From positions 84,502-148,501 of the forward strand of contig CAYYOT010000004.1 of the NCBI GenBank assembly GCA_964473255.1: a stretch of 64,000 bases of DNA, written 5' to 3'. The position numbers were made by a program, and so were the translations under genes. Positions 15,772 through 24,313 of this stretch are shown here, one piece after another; position 1 is the first letter of the stretch; each line of letters starts with the position of its first letter. The stretch comes from Kuafuiihalomonas sp964473255 (GTDB lineage: Bacteria > Myxococcota > Kuafuiibacteriia > Kuafuiibacteriales > Kuafuiibacteriaceae). The notes under the pieces were generated by a model that saw nothing but the letters and a program-made list of their open reading frames with translations, searched no databases and was not told the DNA's origin.

Positions 15772-17586
15772 GTGTTCCAGCCTACCACCTTTGGTAAGTA
15801 CTTCCTGACCCGTCGACTGGCCGTCGGCGGCATGGCCGAGGTGTTCCTGGCCAAGCTCTACGGAGCGGACGGCTTCGAAAAAGATCTCGTCATCAAGCAG
15901 ATTCTGCCGCAGCACGCGAAAGACCCTGAGTTCGTTCAGAGCTTCGTGGGCGAAGCCAAGATCGCGGTCAGCCTGAACCACGCCAACATCGTGGGGATCT
16001 ACGAACTGGGCCGGGTCGACGGGACCTACTTCATCGCCATGGAGTACGTCGACGGTCTCGACGTCTTCCTGACCAGCGAAGCCGCCCGCAAATACGGCGA
16101 GGTCCTGACGCCGGGAATGGCTCTGCTGGTGTGCGAGGAAGTCGCGAAGGGTCTGGATTACGCTCATCGCAAGCGGGACCCCACCGGGCACCTCTTGGGC
16201 CTCGTTCATCGCGATCTGAATCCCCGAAACGTTCTCATCTCCCGCGAGGGCGAAGTGAAGATCCTCGACTTCGGGATCGCCAAGACCGCGTCCCGCGCCG
16301 CGGAGATGCCGAAGACCCGCGCCGGTGTGGTCAAGGGAACGACCGGCTACATGTCGCCCGAGCAGGCCACGGGCAAAGACGTCGACGCCCGCACGGACAT
16401 CTATCAGGCCGGGCTCCTCTTGTACGAGCTGCTCACGGGAGAAGCGCTCTTTTGGCGACCCGACGAAGAGATCACTCGGTCGCTGATGCGACGCCACGAG
16501 GTCCCCATGCCTTCCCAGTTCTCGGAGACGCTTCCGCCCGAGGTCGACGAGATCTGTACGACGTGTCTGGCCCGCCAGCCGGACGACCGCCCAGCATCGG
16601 CCGCCGACCTCGCGCAGCGTCTCGCCCGGCTTCGCTTCCTCTACTACCCCGATGAGGACCACCGAAAGCTCGGCGCACTCGTCACCCGATTGATCGCAAA
16701 GCGCGAGGAGGAGGTCGCACGCACGCAAATCCCGTCGGACATCCCGAACACCGTCGAGCTGTCCGAAGTCATCTCCCAGGCGATCGAGCACTCGATCTCG
16801 GATGACATCGAGACGATCGCGACCCGCTTTCCCTCGGCCGATCTGTCGGAACCAGGCTCAGCCCCCCTCCAGGTCAAGAGCGACCAGACGGTGCAGCCGA
16901 CACCGGCGTTCGGCACCGAGAACCCGCTCGAGACGCCGGCGCCCGAACCGACCGCGGTGCCCGTGGCACCACTGGCATACGGGCCGACCGATTCATCGGA
17001 TGTCGAACCAGCCGACGTTGCGGAGGTTGCTCTCGTTCCCGAACGACGTTGGATGTTGGCCGCAGGCAGCGCGGCCGCCGTCGTCGTCTTGGGTTTGGCG
17101 CTTTGGGCTACGGTCGGCGGCGGGACGACGGCCGAACCGGAACCCGTCCGACCCGCGCCCGTCTCGTCGGTCTCCGGTCCGACGGCCGTGACGGCAGTGC
17201 TGGACGCCGGAGCGCCCCGTGACGCCGGGGGCGAGGTTGCCCTCACGGCGGCCGAAGCATCGGGTTCCGATGAGGTCACGTCGATACGTCGGACGCCCCG
17301 TACCTTCGGCGAAGCCACCGTCGCCTTCGGAACGCGCTCCTGCTCCAGCCGGGTTACCGTCGACGGCAAGATCGTGACCCGCACGACTCCGTCGTACGAC
17401 CATCGACTTCCGGCGGGCCGGCATCGCATCGTCATCGAAGGAACCAGCTGCCCGCCGATCGAACGGCCGGGCTCCCTGCGGCGTGCCATCCCGGTCGTCG
17501 TCTCCGACGTGATGCTCGAGGCCGACCGCAACGTGAAGATCATTGCCGATTTCGAGAAGGACCGACTGATCGTCAAGAGCTACTGA
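15772..17586 (+). CDS. Hanks-type Ser/Thr protein kinase with membrane anchor and PEGA-like C-terminus
   Basis: 604 residues from GTG 15772 (GAGG five bases upstream). The kinase domain runs about 8-295: glycine loop LAVGGMAEVF, lysine in VIKQI (K42), helix-C Glu61, catalytic HRD at 146-148 with Asn153, DFG at 166-168 and TTGYMSPEQ in the activation segment. The catalytic loop reads HRDLNPRN where HRDLKPxN is usual, a substitution common in myxobacterial kinases. A Pro/Glu linker precedes one transmembrane helix near 427-447, then a C-terminal domain (510-604: RVTVDGKIV, LPAGRHRIVIEG) resembling a PEGA domain that would face the periplasm. It should phosphorylate Ser/Thr and feed FHA readers; substrates are unknown. 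Confidence 0.93.
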   Translation: MFQPTTFGKYFLTRRLAVGGMAEVFLAKLYGADGFEKDLVIKQILPQHAKDPEFVQSFVGEAKIAVSLNHANIVGIYELGRVDGTYFIAMEYVDGLDVFLTSEAARKYGEVLTPGMALLVCEEVAKGLDYAHRKRDPTGHLLGLVHRDLNPRNVLISREGEVKILDFGIAKTASRAAEMPKTRAGVVKGTTGYMSPEQATGKDVDARTDIYQAGLLLYELLTGEALFWRPDEEITRSLMRRHEVPMPSQFSETLPPEVDEICTTCLARQPDDRPASAADLAQRLARLRFLYYPDEDHRKLGALVTRLIAKREEEVARTQIPSDIPNTVELSEVISQAIEHSISDDIETIATRFPSADLSEPGSAPLQVKSDQTVQPTPAFGTENPLETPAPEPTAVPVAPLAYGPTDSSDVEPADVAEVALVPERRWMLAAGSAAAVVVLGLALWATVGGGTTAEPEPVRPAPVSSVSGPTAVTAVLDAGAPRDAGGEVALTAAEASGSDEVTSIRRTPRTFGEATVAFGTRSCSSRVTVDGKIVTRTTPSYDHRLPAGRHRIVIEGTSCPPIERPGSLRRAIPVVVSDVMLEADRNVKIIADFEKDRLIVKSY

Positions 17587-17607
17587 CACCGACGGCGCCG
17601 TGAAGAG

Positions 17608-17627
17608 GACGGAAACGACGTTCCGTC
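17608..17627. terminator. hairpin between convergent kinase and tldE genes
   Basis: A perfect 7-bp stem GACGGAA / TTCCGTC with a 6-base loop fills the 42-bp gap between the two convergent stop codons. There is no T-tract on either strand, so it is not a textbook intrinsic terminator, but its place suggests transcript-end formation for both genes. Confidence 0.4.
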
Positions 17628-17628
17628 G

Positions 17629-18975
17629 TCAGGTCAGCATCAAATCGTGCACCAGGAGCGGCGGGACCACGGCTCCCGCCGCCCACCGAGGAAGCCCGAG
17701 GGCTTCGATGCGATTCAGCAGACCGATGACGTCGACGGTGGCCGCCATCGGCGGAGCCAAGCCGGCGACCTCGCCGCGGTGGATCAGATGCGGTGCACCG
17801 CGCGTTGCGCCGATGACTCGGACCGTCTGGCTGTCGATCAACCGGAGGCTCTCGAAATCGCGAATGCAGATCCCCTGATCGACCCGAGCCACCAGCTCGG
17901 AGATACTGTTGTCTTCGCCGGCCATCACGAGATGGCTCGCCCCCTCGTAGCCCCAAAAGTCATCGGCCGCTCGCCGGTGCCCCGTCGGGCGCTCATCCAT
18001 CTGGGCCGCGGTCGACCAGGCGTAGACGGCGGCGCGCGCCTGACCTTCCTCGATGATCTGAACCCGCTTTCGAGCGACGCCTTCGACGTCGAACGGCACA
18101 CCGCGATGGTCGGGATGATTGAAGTCGTCTTCGAGCTGGACCCGCGGGTCGACGATCGACTGTCCGAGATGATCCGACAAAAACGACGCACCGGCGGCGG
18201 CCATTCGCGCCCCGCAGGTCCGACCCAAGAAGCTGATGAGACGGGCGACGGCCGGTTCCTCCAAGACGGCAACGTAACGGCCGGGACGGAGCGCCACGTG
18301 TCGAGCCGGGACATCGAGTTGTTCGAGCGCTAGCTCGACCATTTCCTCGACGTCGAGCTCGTCCCGCGACCACGAGCTGGCGTCCGCTCGACCCCGACCC
18401 AGGTCGGCATGCCCGAACTCCATCTCCACGTCGATCCGCGTACGCGGATGGTATGCGAGAAGGCCGCGCGTATTCGCGATGGCGTACGGGACAGGCACCC
18501 CATCGGGATCGAATGTTCCTCGGGTGACGCGAACGCGACCCCGCGTGGATACGTGTCGTTCCTTGGCGGCAAGCACGGCTCGCGCAGCGAGACCGGTGCG
18601 TTCGATCGGGCCGAGGGCCGCGGTCGCTGCATCGTAGGCCGAGACTTCTTCGTAGTTTTGCGGGTCGGGCAACATGCCGTTCGTCTCCGCACCCTTTTCC
18701 AAAGACGCGACGCGCGACTTCGCGGACACGATGGCCTCCGCCACGCCATCGGTCGAGAAGTCGGACGTGGCCACCCGAGACACTCCACCCTGATGGGCGA
18801 TGCGGACGGTCAGAAGCTCGAGCCTTCGGTCGTGCGCGTCCCGGATCCCGGAAGCATCGAACTCCGTGCTCCCGACCTCACCGCCGAGCAGCGCGATCTC
18901 CGCCTCGTCGACGCCTTGCGATGCCTCGGCCAGGGCCGCTTCGAGAATGCGGAAGGCTGCTTCCTGGGCGTGCAT
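17629..18975 (-). CDS. TldE/PmbA-family protein (partner of TldD)
   Basis: 448 residues from ATG 18975. This start is chosen because TldD's stop overlaps its ribosome site (TGAGGTCATG), whereas a longer upstream frame would run back through tldD. The architecture is that of the PmbA/TldE family: an N-terminal alpha/beta domain with AHQGGVSRVATSDFSTDGVAEAIVSAKSRV and a C-terminal barrel with LRPGRYVAVLEEPAVARLISFLG and SHLVMAGEDNSISEL. It lacks the HExxxH metal site, as expected for TldE, whose TldD partner normally carries the zinc. In other bacteria TldD/TldE process peptides such as microcins or act on unfolded proteins. It is co-transcribed with the tldD-like gene 4 bp upstream. Confidence 0.85.
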   Translation of the reverse strand: MHAQEAAFRILEAALAEASQGVDEAEIALLGGEVGSTEFDASGIRDAHDRRLELLTVRIAHQGGVSRVATSDFSTDGVAEAIVSAKSRVASLEKGAETNGMLPDPQNYEEVSAYDAATAALGPIERTGLAARAVLAAKERHVSTRGRVRVTRGTFDPDGVPVPYAIANTRGLLAYHPRTRIDVEMEFGHADLGRGRADASSWSRDELDVEEMVELALEQLDVPARHVALRPGRYVAVLEEPAVARLISFLGRTCGARMAAAGASFLSDHLGQSIVDPRVQLEDDFNHPDHRGVPFDVEGVARKRVQIIEEGQARAAVYAWSTAAQMDERPTGHRRAADDFWGYEGASHLVMAGEDNSISELVARVDQGICIRDFESLRLIDSQTVRVIGATRGAPHLIHRGEVAGLAPPMAATVDVIGLLNRIEALGLPRWAAGAVVPPLLVHDLMLT

Positions 18976-18979
18976 GACC

Positions 18980-20512
18980 TCAGTACCGATCCTTTCGCGC
19001 CGTTCGCCGCCAGCTCCTCCTGCGCGGAGGAGCCGAGCTGCGCAGTAACCCGTCCGGTAGACGAAAGCGGCCGGCGGGCAGGCCCGTCGTCGCATCGCCC
19101 ACCTGCGCATCGCGGACGCGCAGGGGCGGTACCGCCGCCCCGACGACCAGGCCGGCATCATCGAGGTAGCCGTACGTGCCCTGAGCGTCCCGGGGCCCGA
19201 GCGCGTCGACCGTCGTGAAGAACTCGAGCACGTGACCGCCGTAGATCAGATCGCGGACGGGCTCGATCGGCCGACCGTCGCGAATGAGCCAAGCGCGGCC
19301 CCCGACCGCCGTGAACGATCCATCGGGAAGGCTTTCGAGGTGCGAAAGCGATTCCACGAGGATTCCGTGCGACGTGTCGGCGACGAGGGCCTCGAGGCTT
19401 TCCGCCTCGCCGCCGTCCATCACCCAGTTAGACGGCGACACCCGAGGGGGCGCATCCCAGGCCGGCGCCCGCATGCTCGCCGTCGGTCGTTCGAGACCTG
19501 CCCGCGCAGCGCCCGAACGGGAGCAGAGGCCGCGGGCAAAGCAGCCATCTTCGAGCAGGGTGACCGGCTCGGACGGTATGGCCTCGTCGTCGTACGCATA
19601 GTTCGCTGCCCCACCGGGAAACTGTGAATCGACGGACAGGCGCATCCCCGCGGGGCCCAAGCGTCGACCAACGAAACCGCCGAGTTCAGCGCTCCGGGCC
19701 GCGCCATGGCCCGGGCGATCCATGTCGAAGACGTCGCCCATGATCGATAGGTGGGCAGCCGTGACCGCCGGCGCCAGGACCAGCGACATCCCGCCGGAGG
19801 GCGCGACCGAGGCGCGGGTCTGCTCGACGATGGCGGCGCCCAGGTCGTCTGCTCGACGCGCGGGGTCCAGCTCGTCGATGAACTCCCAGCCCTTGGCCGC
19901 CATCGCCCGGATCCGACCGTTCGGGTAGCCGAGCGAAAGGAGACGATCGCCATCGGATGCGCCCGCTTCGATGAGGAGCGATGTCCAGAGCTTGTCCTGC
20001 TCGACCTCCGCGCCCTCGGAGGTCACGACGATCGAATGGCGGCGCTCGAAGCCCAGGTGACTTCGCGCCATGACGACCGCGGGACTGCGGCGAAGGTTGG
20101 CGTCCACGGTTCGTAGCAGGTCGACTTTCTCGTTCAGCGGCACTGTCGCCGGGTCGCGCTCGTGCTGCGTGCGATGCAGACCGCGGATGGGTTCGGCCTC
20201 CACGATCTCGTCGCCGTGCTCGGCAAGGACGGAGGCCGCTTGCGCCGCGGACACCGCCCGCCGGGCGAGGACCGCCGCATCATGGCGATTCGGCTCGGCC
20301 ACCGCCGCGAATCCCCAAGCCCCGTGAGCGAGCACGCGAAGGCCAAGACCGCGGTCGGCGCGAACGCGGGAGCGGACCCAGTCGCCGCTGTGGACACGCA
20401 GGTCCTCGCGGCTGACCCACTCGTAGCGGCCCGCCGCGAAGACGGCCCCCAGGCGGACCGCTTCTTCGACGGCGATGTACGCCAGCTCCAGTGCCAGGGA
20501 TTGACTGTACAA
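18980..20512 (-). CDS. TldD-family protein lacking the HExxxH zinc motif
   Basis: 510 residues. The TTG start at 20512 has a strong Shine-Dalgarno (AGAGGAG, six bases away). Overall sequence matches the TldD/PmbA superfamily (N-terminal GLGLRVLAHGAWGFAAVAEPN; DSQFPGGAANYAYDDE; a C-terminal TSHGILVESLSHLESLPDG barrel). TldD proteases bind zinc through HExxxH; at the aligned place (residues 254-259) this protein reads HLSIMG, keeping the first His but losing the Glu and second His. It is therefore predicted to be non-catalytic or to use different chemistry. The extreme C-terminus turns into a basic Ser/Arg tail beyond the usual end. It is the first gene of the tldD-tldE pair. Confidence 0.83.
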   Translation of the reverse strand: MYSQSLALELAYIAVEEAVRLGAVFAAGRYEWVSREDLRVHSGDWVRSRVRADRGLGLRVLAHGAWGFAAVAEPNRHDAAVLARRAVSAAQAASVLAEHGDEIVEAEPIRGLHRTQHERDPATVPLNEKVDLLRTVDANLRRSPAVVMARSHLGFERRHSIVVTSEGAEVEQDKLWTSLLIEAGASDGDRLLSLGYPNGRIRAMAAKGWEFIDELDPARRADDLGAAIVEQTRASVAPSGGMSLVLAPAVTAAHLSIMGDVFDMDRPGHGAARSAELGGFVGRRLGPAGMRLSVDSQFPGGAANYAYDDEAIPSEPVTLLEDGCFARGLCSRSGAARAGLERPTASMRAPAWDAPPRVSPSNWVMDGGEAESLEALVADTSHGILVESLSHLESLPDGSFTAVGGRAWLIRDGRPIEPVRDLIYGGHVLEFFTTVDALGPRDAQGTYGYLDDAGLVVGAAVPPLRVRDAQVGDATTGLPAGRFRLPDGLLRSSAPPRRRSWRRTARKDRY

Positions 20513-20781
20513 CGCGACTCCTCTCGGCGGCCCAGGTTCCCCGCCATGCGGTTATCCCTTGGGTTGGGACCCAGGGCAAGCGGCACGTCTTCGTACCGGC
20601 GATCTGCGCTCCGTCCGGCGGGAAGAAGCAGGGTCGGGAGAGGGTCGGCGCCTCTTCAGCGACATCTTCTTGTTGGTTCCTAAATCGGGGAGGAAGAGCC
20701 CTTCTGCGGACGCGAAGCGACGACCGAGTCGGCAGCGGAGCTCGCCTTGCAAGGCCTCACTTCCTTTGGAAAATTGCGTCC
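20513..20781. other. intergenic gap, divergent
   Basis: A 269-bp gap between the divergent tldD-like and DUF7151-lipoprotein starts. An open frame runs through it in phase with the lipoprotein but lacks a signal peptide and looks non-coding. No tRNA, long hairpin or clear promoter was seen. Confidence 0.5.
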
Positions 20782-23700
20782 ATGCTGGATCATCGCGCGG
20801 CGTCGTCCTGGCCCTGGGTGATGGCCTGCACGTGGCCGTTCCTCGCCTGTGGGTCCGATGCGGCCGAGCCTGAGCGCTTCATCGAGCTGCGGAGCGCGAC
20901 CGCAATGCAGTGTCCGACCGGAGGTACGGTGGTGTTGGTCGGAGTGGACGCCGACCGGAACGGTACGCTGGCCGATTCGGAGGTCGAGCAGCAGGCGACG
21001 ATCTGTGATGGCCGGAATGGAAGCAGCGTCCTGATCCGAACGGCCGGCGAACCGCCGGGTACCGAGTGTCCGACCGGAGGGATCCGGGTCGAGGCCGGGC
21101 CAGACTTGGACGGCAGCGGAGAGCTCGAGCCCGGAGAGGTCCGGGAGAGTCGCCAGCTCTGTAATGGCGCCGACGGCCGTCCACATCGAATCGAGATCGA
21201 GACGGAAGTTCCGGGAGACAACTGCGGAGCTGGCGGCAGCCGTATCCGCTCTGGGATCGACCTCGACGGCAACGAGGTTCTCGACGCCGAGGAGGTCGAG
21301 TTCGAGTCGTACGTTTGCCAGCCCCTCGCCAGCCTCGTTCGCATCACGGAAGAGCCCGCGGGTGCGGCATGCGCCGAAGGGGGGACGGCGGTCGAGGTCG
21401 GACTCGACACGGACAACGACGGGGAGCTCTCCGATGAAGAAGTCTCCGGTCGCCGCGTCGTCTGCGACGGCGTGACCGGAGACGCTTCACTCGTCGCCGT
21501 CGTCGTCGAGCCGGCCGGCGAACGCTGTGAGGCCGGAGGCTCGCGCATCGAGACCGGGCGCGACGACAACGGCAACGCCCAGCTCGACCCGGAAGAGGTC
21601 AGCCTCGTGAGCTACGTGTGCAGCGGCGATGCAGGCGCCGACGGCGACGATGGCTCGCTCGTACGCGTGTCGACCGAGCCTGTCGGCGCCAACTGCACCG
21701 GGGGAGGTCTCCGCGTCGATACCGGACCCGATCTCGACGACGACGGCGTCCTGGACAGCAACGAGATCGTGGAGTCGGCCTTCGCCTGCAACGGGTCGTC
21801 CAATGCCGTGCTGGTCGACTCCAGCCCCGTCGCAGAAGGCGCCGACTGTTCCGAGGGGGGGACCCGAGTGAAGGTGGGAGTCGACGCCAACGCCAACGGG
21901 ATCCTCGAAGAGAGCGAAGTCAGTACCAGTTTCGTCGTGTGCAACGGACAGGCGTCGGTACCCTTTGCCATTCAGACCGGGTCGCTCCCCGACGGCCGCC
22001 GGTCCGAAAGCTACTCCGCGGCGATCACCGCGGCGGGAGGAACCGGCGGCGGCTACGCTTGGACCGTTTCCGCCGGAATGCTTCCTCCAGGCTTGGCTCT
22101 GGGCGCGAGCGGAACACCCAGCACGACGCTGGCGGGGATTCCGACCGCTGCCGGCACCTATACCTTCACCCTCAGGGTCAGCGACGTGTTCGGACAAATC
22201 ACGGAGCGGGGCTTCACTTTGCTCATCGAGGGTGCCGATCTCGCCATCGCTACCCACACGGTACCTCGGCCCGAAAGCGGTACGCCCTACTCTTTCGATT
22301 TGCTCGCTTCTGGGGGCCGGTCTCCGTACCGCTGGTCCTTGACGTCGGGAACCCTCCCCGCGGGGCTCGCGCTTTCCACGAACGGTCGAGTCTCCGGGAC
22401 CCCGACGTCGACCGTCGGCTCGACCGTACTGGTCGAAGTGGCCGACGCCGACGGCGATACGCAGGTCGCTCGCTTACGATTTCTGAACACACCGCGCTGG
22501 GTCGCGTTCACCGGCGACACGGTCACGAACGGGACGACCGACGTCTCCATAGTAAACATCGAGGGTGGGACGCCGGGGACACCCGTGGTCTTGAACAAGA
22601 CGCCGGTCGCCGGCGGCGGCGTCGAAGCCGACTCGGTCCAGTTTTCGGATAACGGCGAGTGGCTCGGCTTCATCGGCGACTTGGATACGGCCGATGAAGA
22701 GGAACTCTGGGTCGTCGATGTGTCGGGGGCGACGCCCGGAACCGCAGTGAAGGTCAATGCGCCTTTCACGGGTCAGCCGGCGGACGAAGAGTACGTACAA
22801 GACTTCTACTTCGCGGCCGACGGAGACTTCGTCGTATACAGCAAGTGGCTCCTCACGCCGTCGTTCACGAGCATCGAGTTCTTCATTCACGACCTGCGGA
22901 CCGGCTCCACGGCACGGAACGTTTCGCCGACGGGGCAGGTGTTCCAAGGGGAAGACGTCGTGATCTCCCCGGACGGAAACACGGTGGCATTCTCGGGGTA
23001 CTCGGGCTCGGACCACGGCTTCTGGGTGGTCGACGCGACGTCCTCGTCGGCCAAGCCCGTCCGCTTCGCCCTGGCGGGCCTCCAAGATCTCGAGGACTTC
23101 GCCTTCGGGCCTGACTCCGATGAGCTTTTCTACACCGACGCTTCGCGGAATCTGAGTGTGGTGGACATCTCCACCTTGGCTTCCACGGGCTCGATCGGCA
23201 CGTCGCTGACCATCAGCAGCACGATTACCGGCCGGATCATCTCCGTCTCTCCAGACGAGACGACGCTCGCCTTCGATCGAACGACGGAACTGAGCGTCGT
23301 CGACCTGTCGGCGACGCCCCGGCGACTCCGAAGGATCCAGCCCGGGCCTCTGAGTCGTTCGTCCGTTGCCGACTGGACCGTCGACTCCCGGGGGCTAATG
23401 CGAGACGGGTCCTACATCGATCGAGAAACGGGTGACGAGACCGAGATCTTTCCCCCCACGACGGGGTTCGATGACCGCCTGGAAGACCTGGTCGTCGTGC
23501 CGAGCAACGTCGGTCTCGTCTTTCGGAGTCAGCGGGAGTCTCCGACGGTCTTCGATGCCTACCTGGCCCGCTACGACGATCCCGGCAATCCAACGCGCCT
23601 GTCCACGAACATATCCGGCGCCGAGGACGTGAATAGTCTCGTCGTCTCGCCCGACGGGGACCACGTGCTCTATAGCGGGGATGCGAACGGAGCCGGTATC

Positions 23701-23982
23701 GACGAGCTGTTCGTGATCGACATCTCCGGAGCGACGCCGACGGCGCCGACGCGCGTGAACGAAGCGCTCGTCGTCGGCGGCGACGTCCTCGACGACAAGC
23801 AAACCGGCTATGCGATCGTCGGGGACTACGATGGAGTGGTCTACATCGCAGACCAGGACACCGATGACGTCTTCGAGCTGTACTTGCGCTGGCGGACCGG
23901 CGGAGCGCTCGATCCCGCCGTGACCGTGAGTCCCACGCTGCCCGCGGACGGCGACGTCGAGAGCGTATTCGTGCAGCCCTAG
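20782..23982 (+). CDS. large lipoprotein: seven DUF7151-like repeats, two Ig-like domains, beta-propeller
   Basis: 1066 residues from ATG 20782, chosen because it gives a lipoprotein signal with lipobox WPFLA-C; the frame upstream is non-coding in character. Residues about 34-390 hold seven repeats of roughly 50 residues (C--GG--V--G-D-d-nG-Ld--Ev-----vC-g), resembling DUF7151, with EF-hand-like acidic loops. Two putative Ig (He_PIG-type) domains follow: YSAAITAAGGTGGGYAW... and PYSFDLLASGGRSPYRW... with LPPGLAL and LPAGLAL turns. The C-terminal 500 residues are a TolB/DPP-type propeller (FSDNGEWLGFIGD, ISPDGNTVAFSGY, VSPDGDHVLYSGD). It is probably an exposed outer-membrane adhesin or sensor. 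A LamG relic follows its stop directly. Confidence 0.85.
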   Translation: MLDHRAASSWPWVMACTWPFLACGSDAAEPERFIELRSATAMQCPTGGTVVLVGVDADRNGTLADSEVEQQATICDGRNGSSVLIRTAGEPPGTECPTGGIRVEAGPDLDGSGELEPGEVRESRQLCNGADGRPHRIEIETEVPGDNCGAGGSRIRSGIDLDGNEVLDAEEVEFESYVCQPLASLVRITEEPAGAACAEGGTAVEVGLDTDNDGELSDEEVSGRRVVCDGVTGDASLVAVVVEPAGERCEAGGSRIETGRDDNGNAQLDPEEVSLVSYVCSGDAGADGDDGSLVRVSTEPVGANCTGGGLRVDTGPDLDDDGVLDSNEIVESAFACNGSSNAVLVDSSPVAEGADCSEGGTRVKVGVDANANGILEESEVSTSFVVCNGQASVPFAIQTGSLPDGRRSESYSAAITAAGGTGGGYAWTVSAGMLPPGLALGASGTPSTTLAGIPTAAGTYTFTLRVSDVFGQITERGFTLLIEGADLAIATHTVPRPESGTPYSFDLLASGGRSPYRWSLTSGTLPAGLALSTNGRVSGTPTSTVGSTVLVEVADADGDTQVARLRFLNTPRWVAFTGDTVTNGTTDVSIVNIEGGTPGTPVVLNKTPVAGGGVEADSVQFSDNGEWLGFIGDLDTADEEELWVVDVSGATPGTAVKVNAPFTGQPADEEYVQDFYFAADGDFVVYSKWLLTPSFTSIEFFIHDLRTGSTARNVSPTGQVFQGEDVVISPDGNTVAFSGYSGSDHGFWVVDATSSSAKPVRFALAGLQDLEDFAFGPDSDELFYTDASRNLSVVDISTLASTGSIGTSLTISSTITGRIISVSPDETTLAFDRTTELSVVDLSATPRRLRRIQPGPLSRSSVADWTVDSRGLMRDGSYIDRETGDETEIFPPTTGFDDRLEDLVVVPSNVGLVFRSQRESPTVFDAYLARYDDPGNPTRLSTNISGAEDVNSLVVSPDGDHVLYSGDANGAGIDELFVIDISGATPTAPTRVNEALVVGGDVLDDKQTGYAIVGDYDGVVYIADQDTDDVFELYLRWRTGGALDPAVTVSPTLPADGDVESVFVQP
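20885..21950 (+). repeat. seven tandem ~150-bp protein repeats (DUF7151-like)
   Basis: Seven consecutive units each encode two conserved cysteines, a GG turn and an acidic D-D-N-G-type loop such as DADRNGTLADSE, DLDGSGELEPGE and DTDNDGELSDEE. Units diverge at nucleotide level, so they are old, but spacing is regular at about 48-55 residues. The acidic loops could bind calcium. Confidence 0.85.
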
Positions 23983-24260
23983 AGTGGTATCACTACGTCG
24001 TCACCGTCGAGCCCGGTGCTCACCACGCGTACCTGACTGGTGAGGAACTCTCGCTTCACTATAACGACACCTCGATCGAGGACCACGGCTTCTTCTCGAC
24101 CATCCGCGACCGGCAGCAGATGACCCTGGGGCAGGGGATCTTCAGCCTCCAGCGCTCCTGGTTGGAATTCAACGGGGCCATCACCGACGTGAGAGTTTAC
24201 GACCGGATCCTCGATCCAGCCGAGATCACTGAGCTTACCGACGGTCCCCTCCGCCAGTAG
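23982..24260 (+). pseudogene. relic of a LamG (concanavalin-like) domain, no start codon
   Basis: Reading codons from GAG at 23982, in a different frame from the lipoprotein that ends there, gives 92 codons to TAG at 24258-24260: EWYHYVVTVEPGAHHAYLTG ... LTLGQGIF ... FNGAITDVRVYDRILDPAEI. This is the second half of a LamG/laminin_G_3 domain (W-H-V-V at the start and the diagnostic G-I-D-V-R-V-Y-R-L--EI ending). Upstream in this frame the sequence is Arg-rich nonsense, so similarity begins exactly at the preceding stop codon. It has no ATG or ribosome site of its own. It is probably the remnant of a larger LamG protein removed by deletion or recombination. Confidence 0.78.
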
Positions 24261-24313
24261 GACCGCCTTCCGGCCGGGTGGTCATCGGCGGAAGATCCTC
24301 GGTACGGTCAGGC

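Noticed and set aside
18976..19161. Longer start for the TldE-like gene
   Set aside because: The extension overlaps the tldD 3' end and is Arg/Ala-rich; the ATG at 18975 with an adjacent ribosome site is better.
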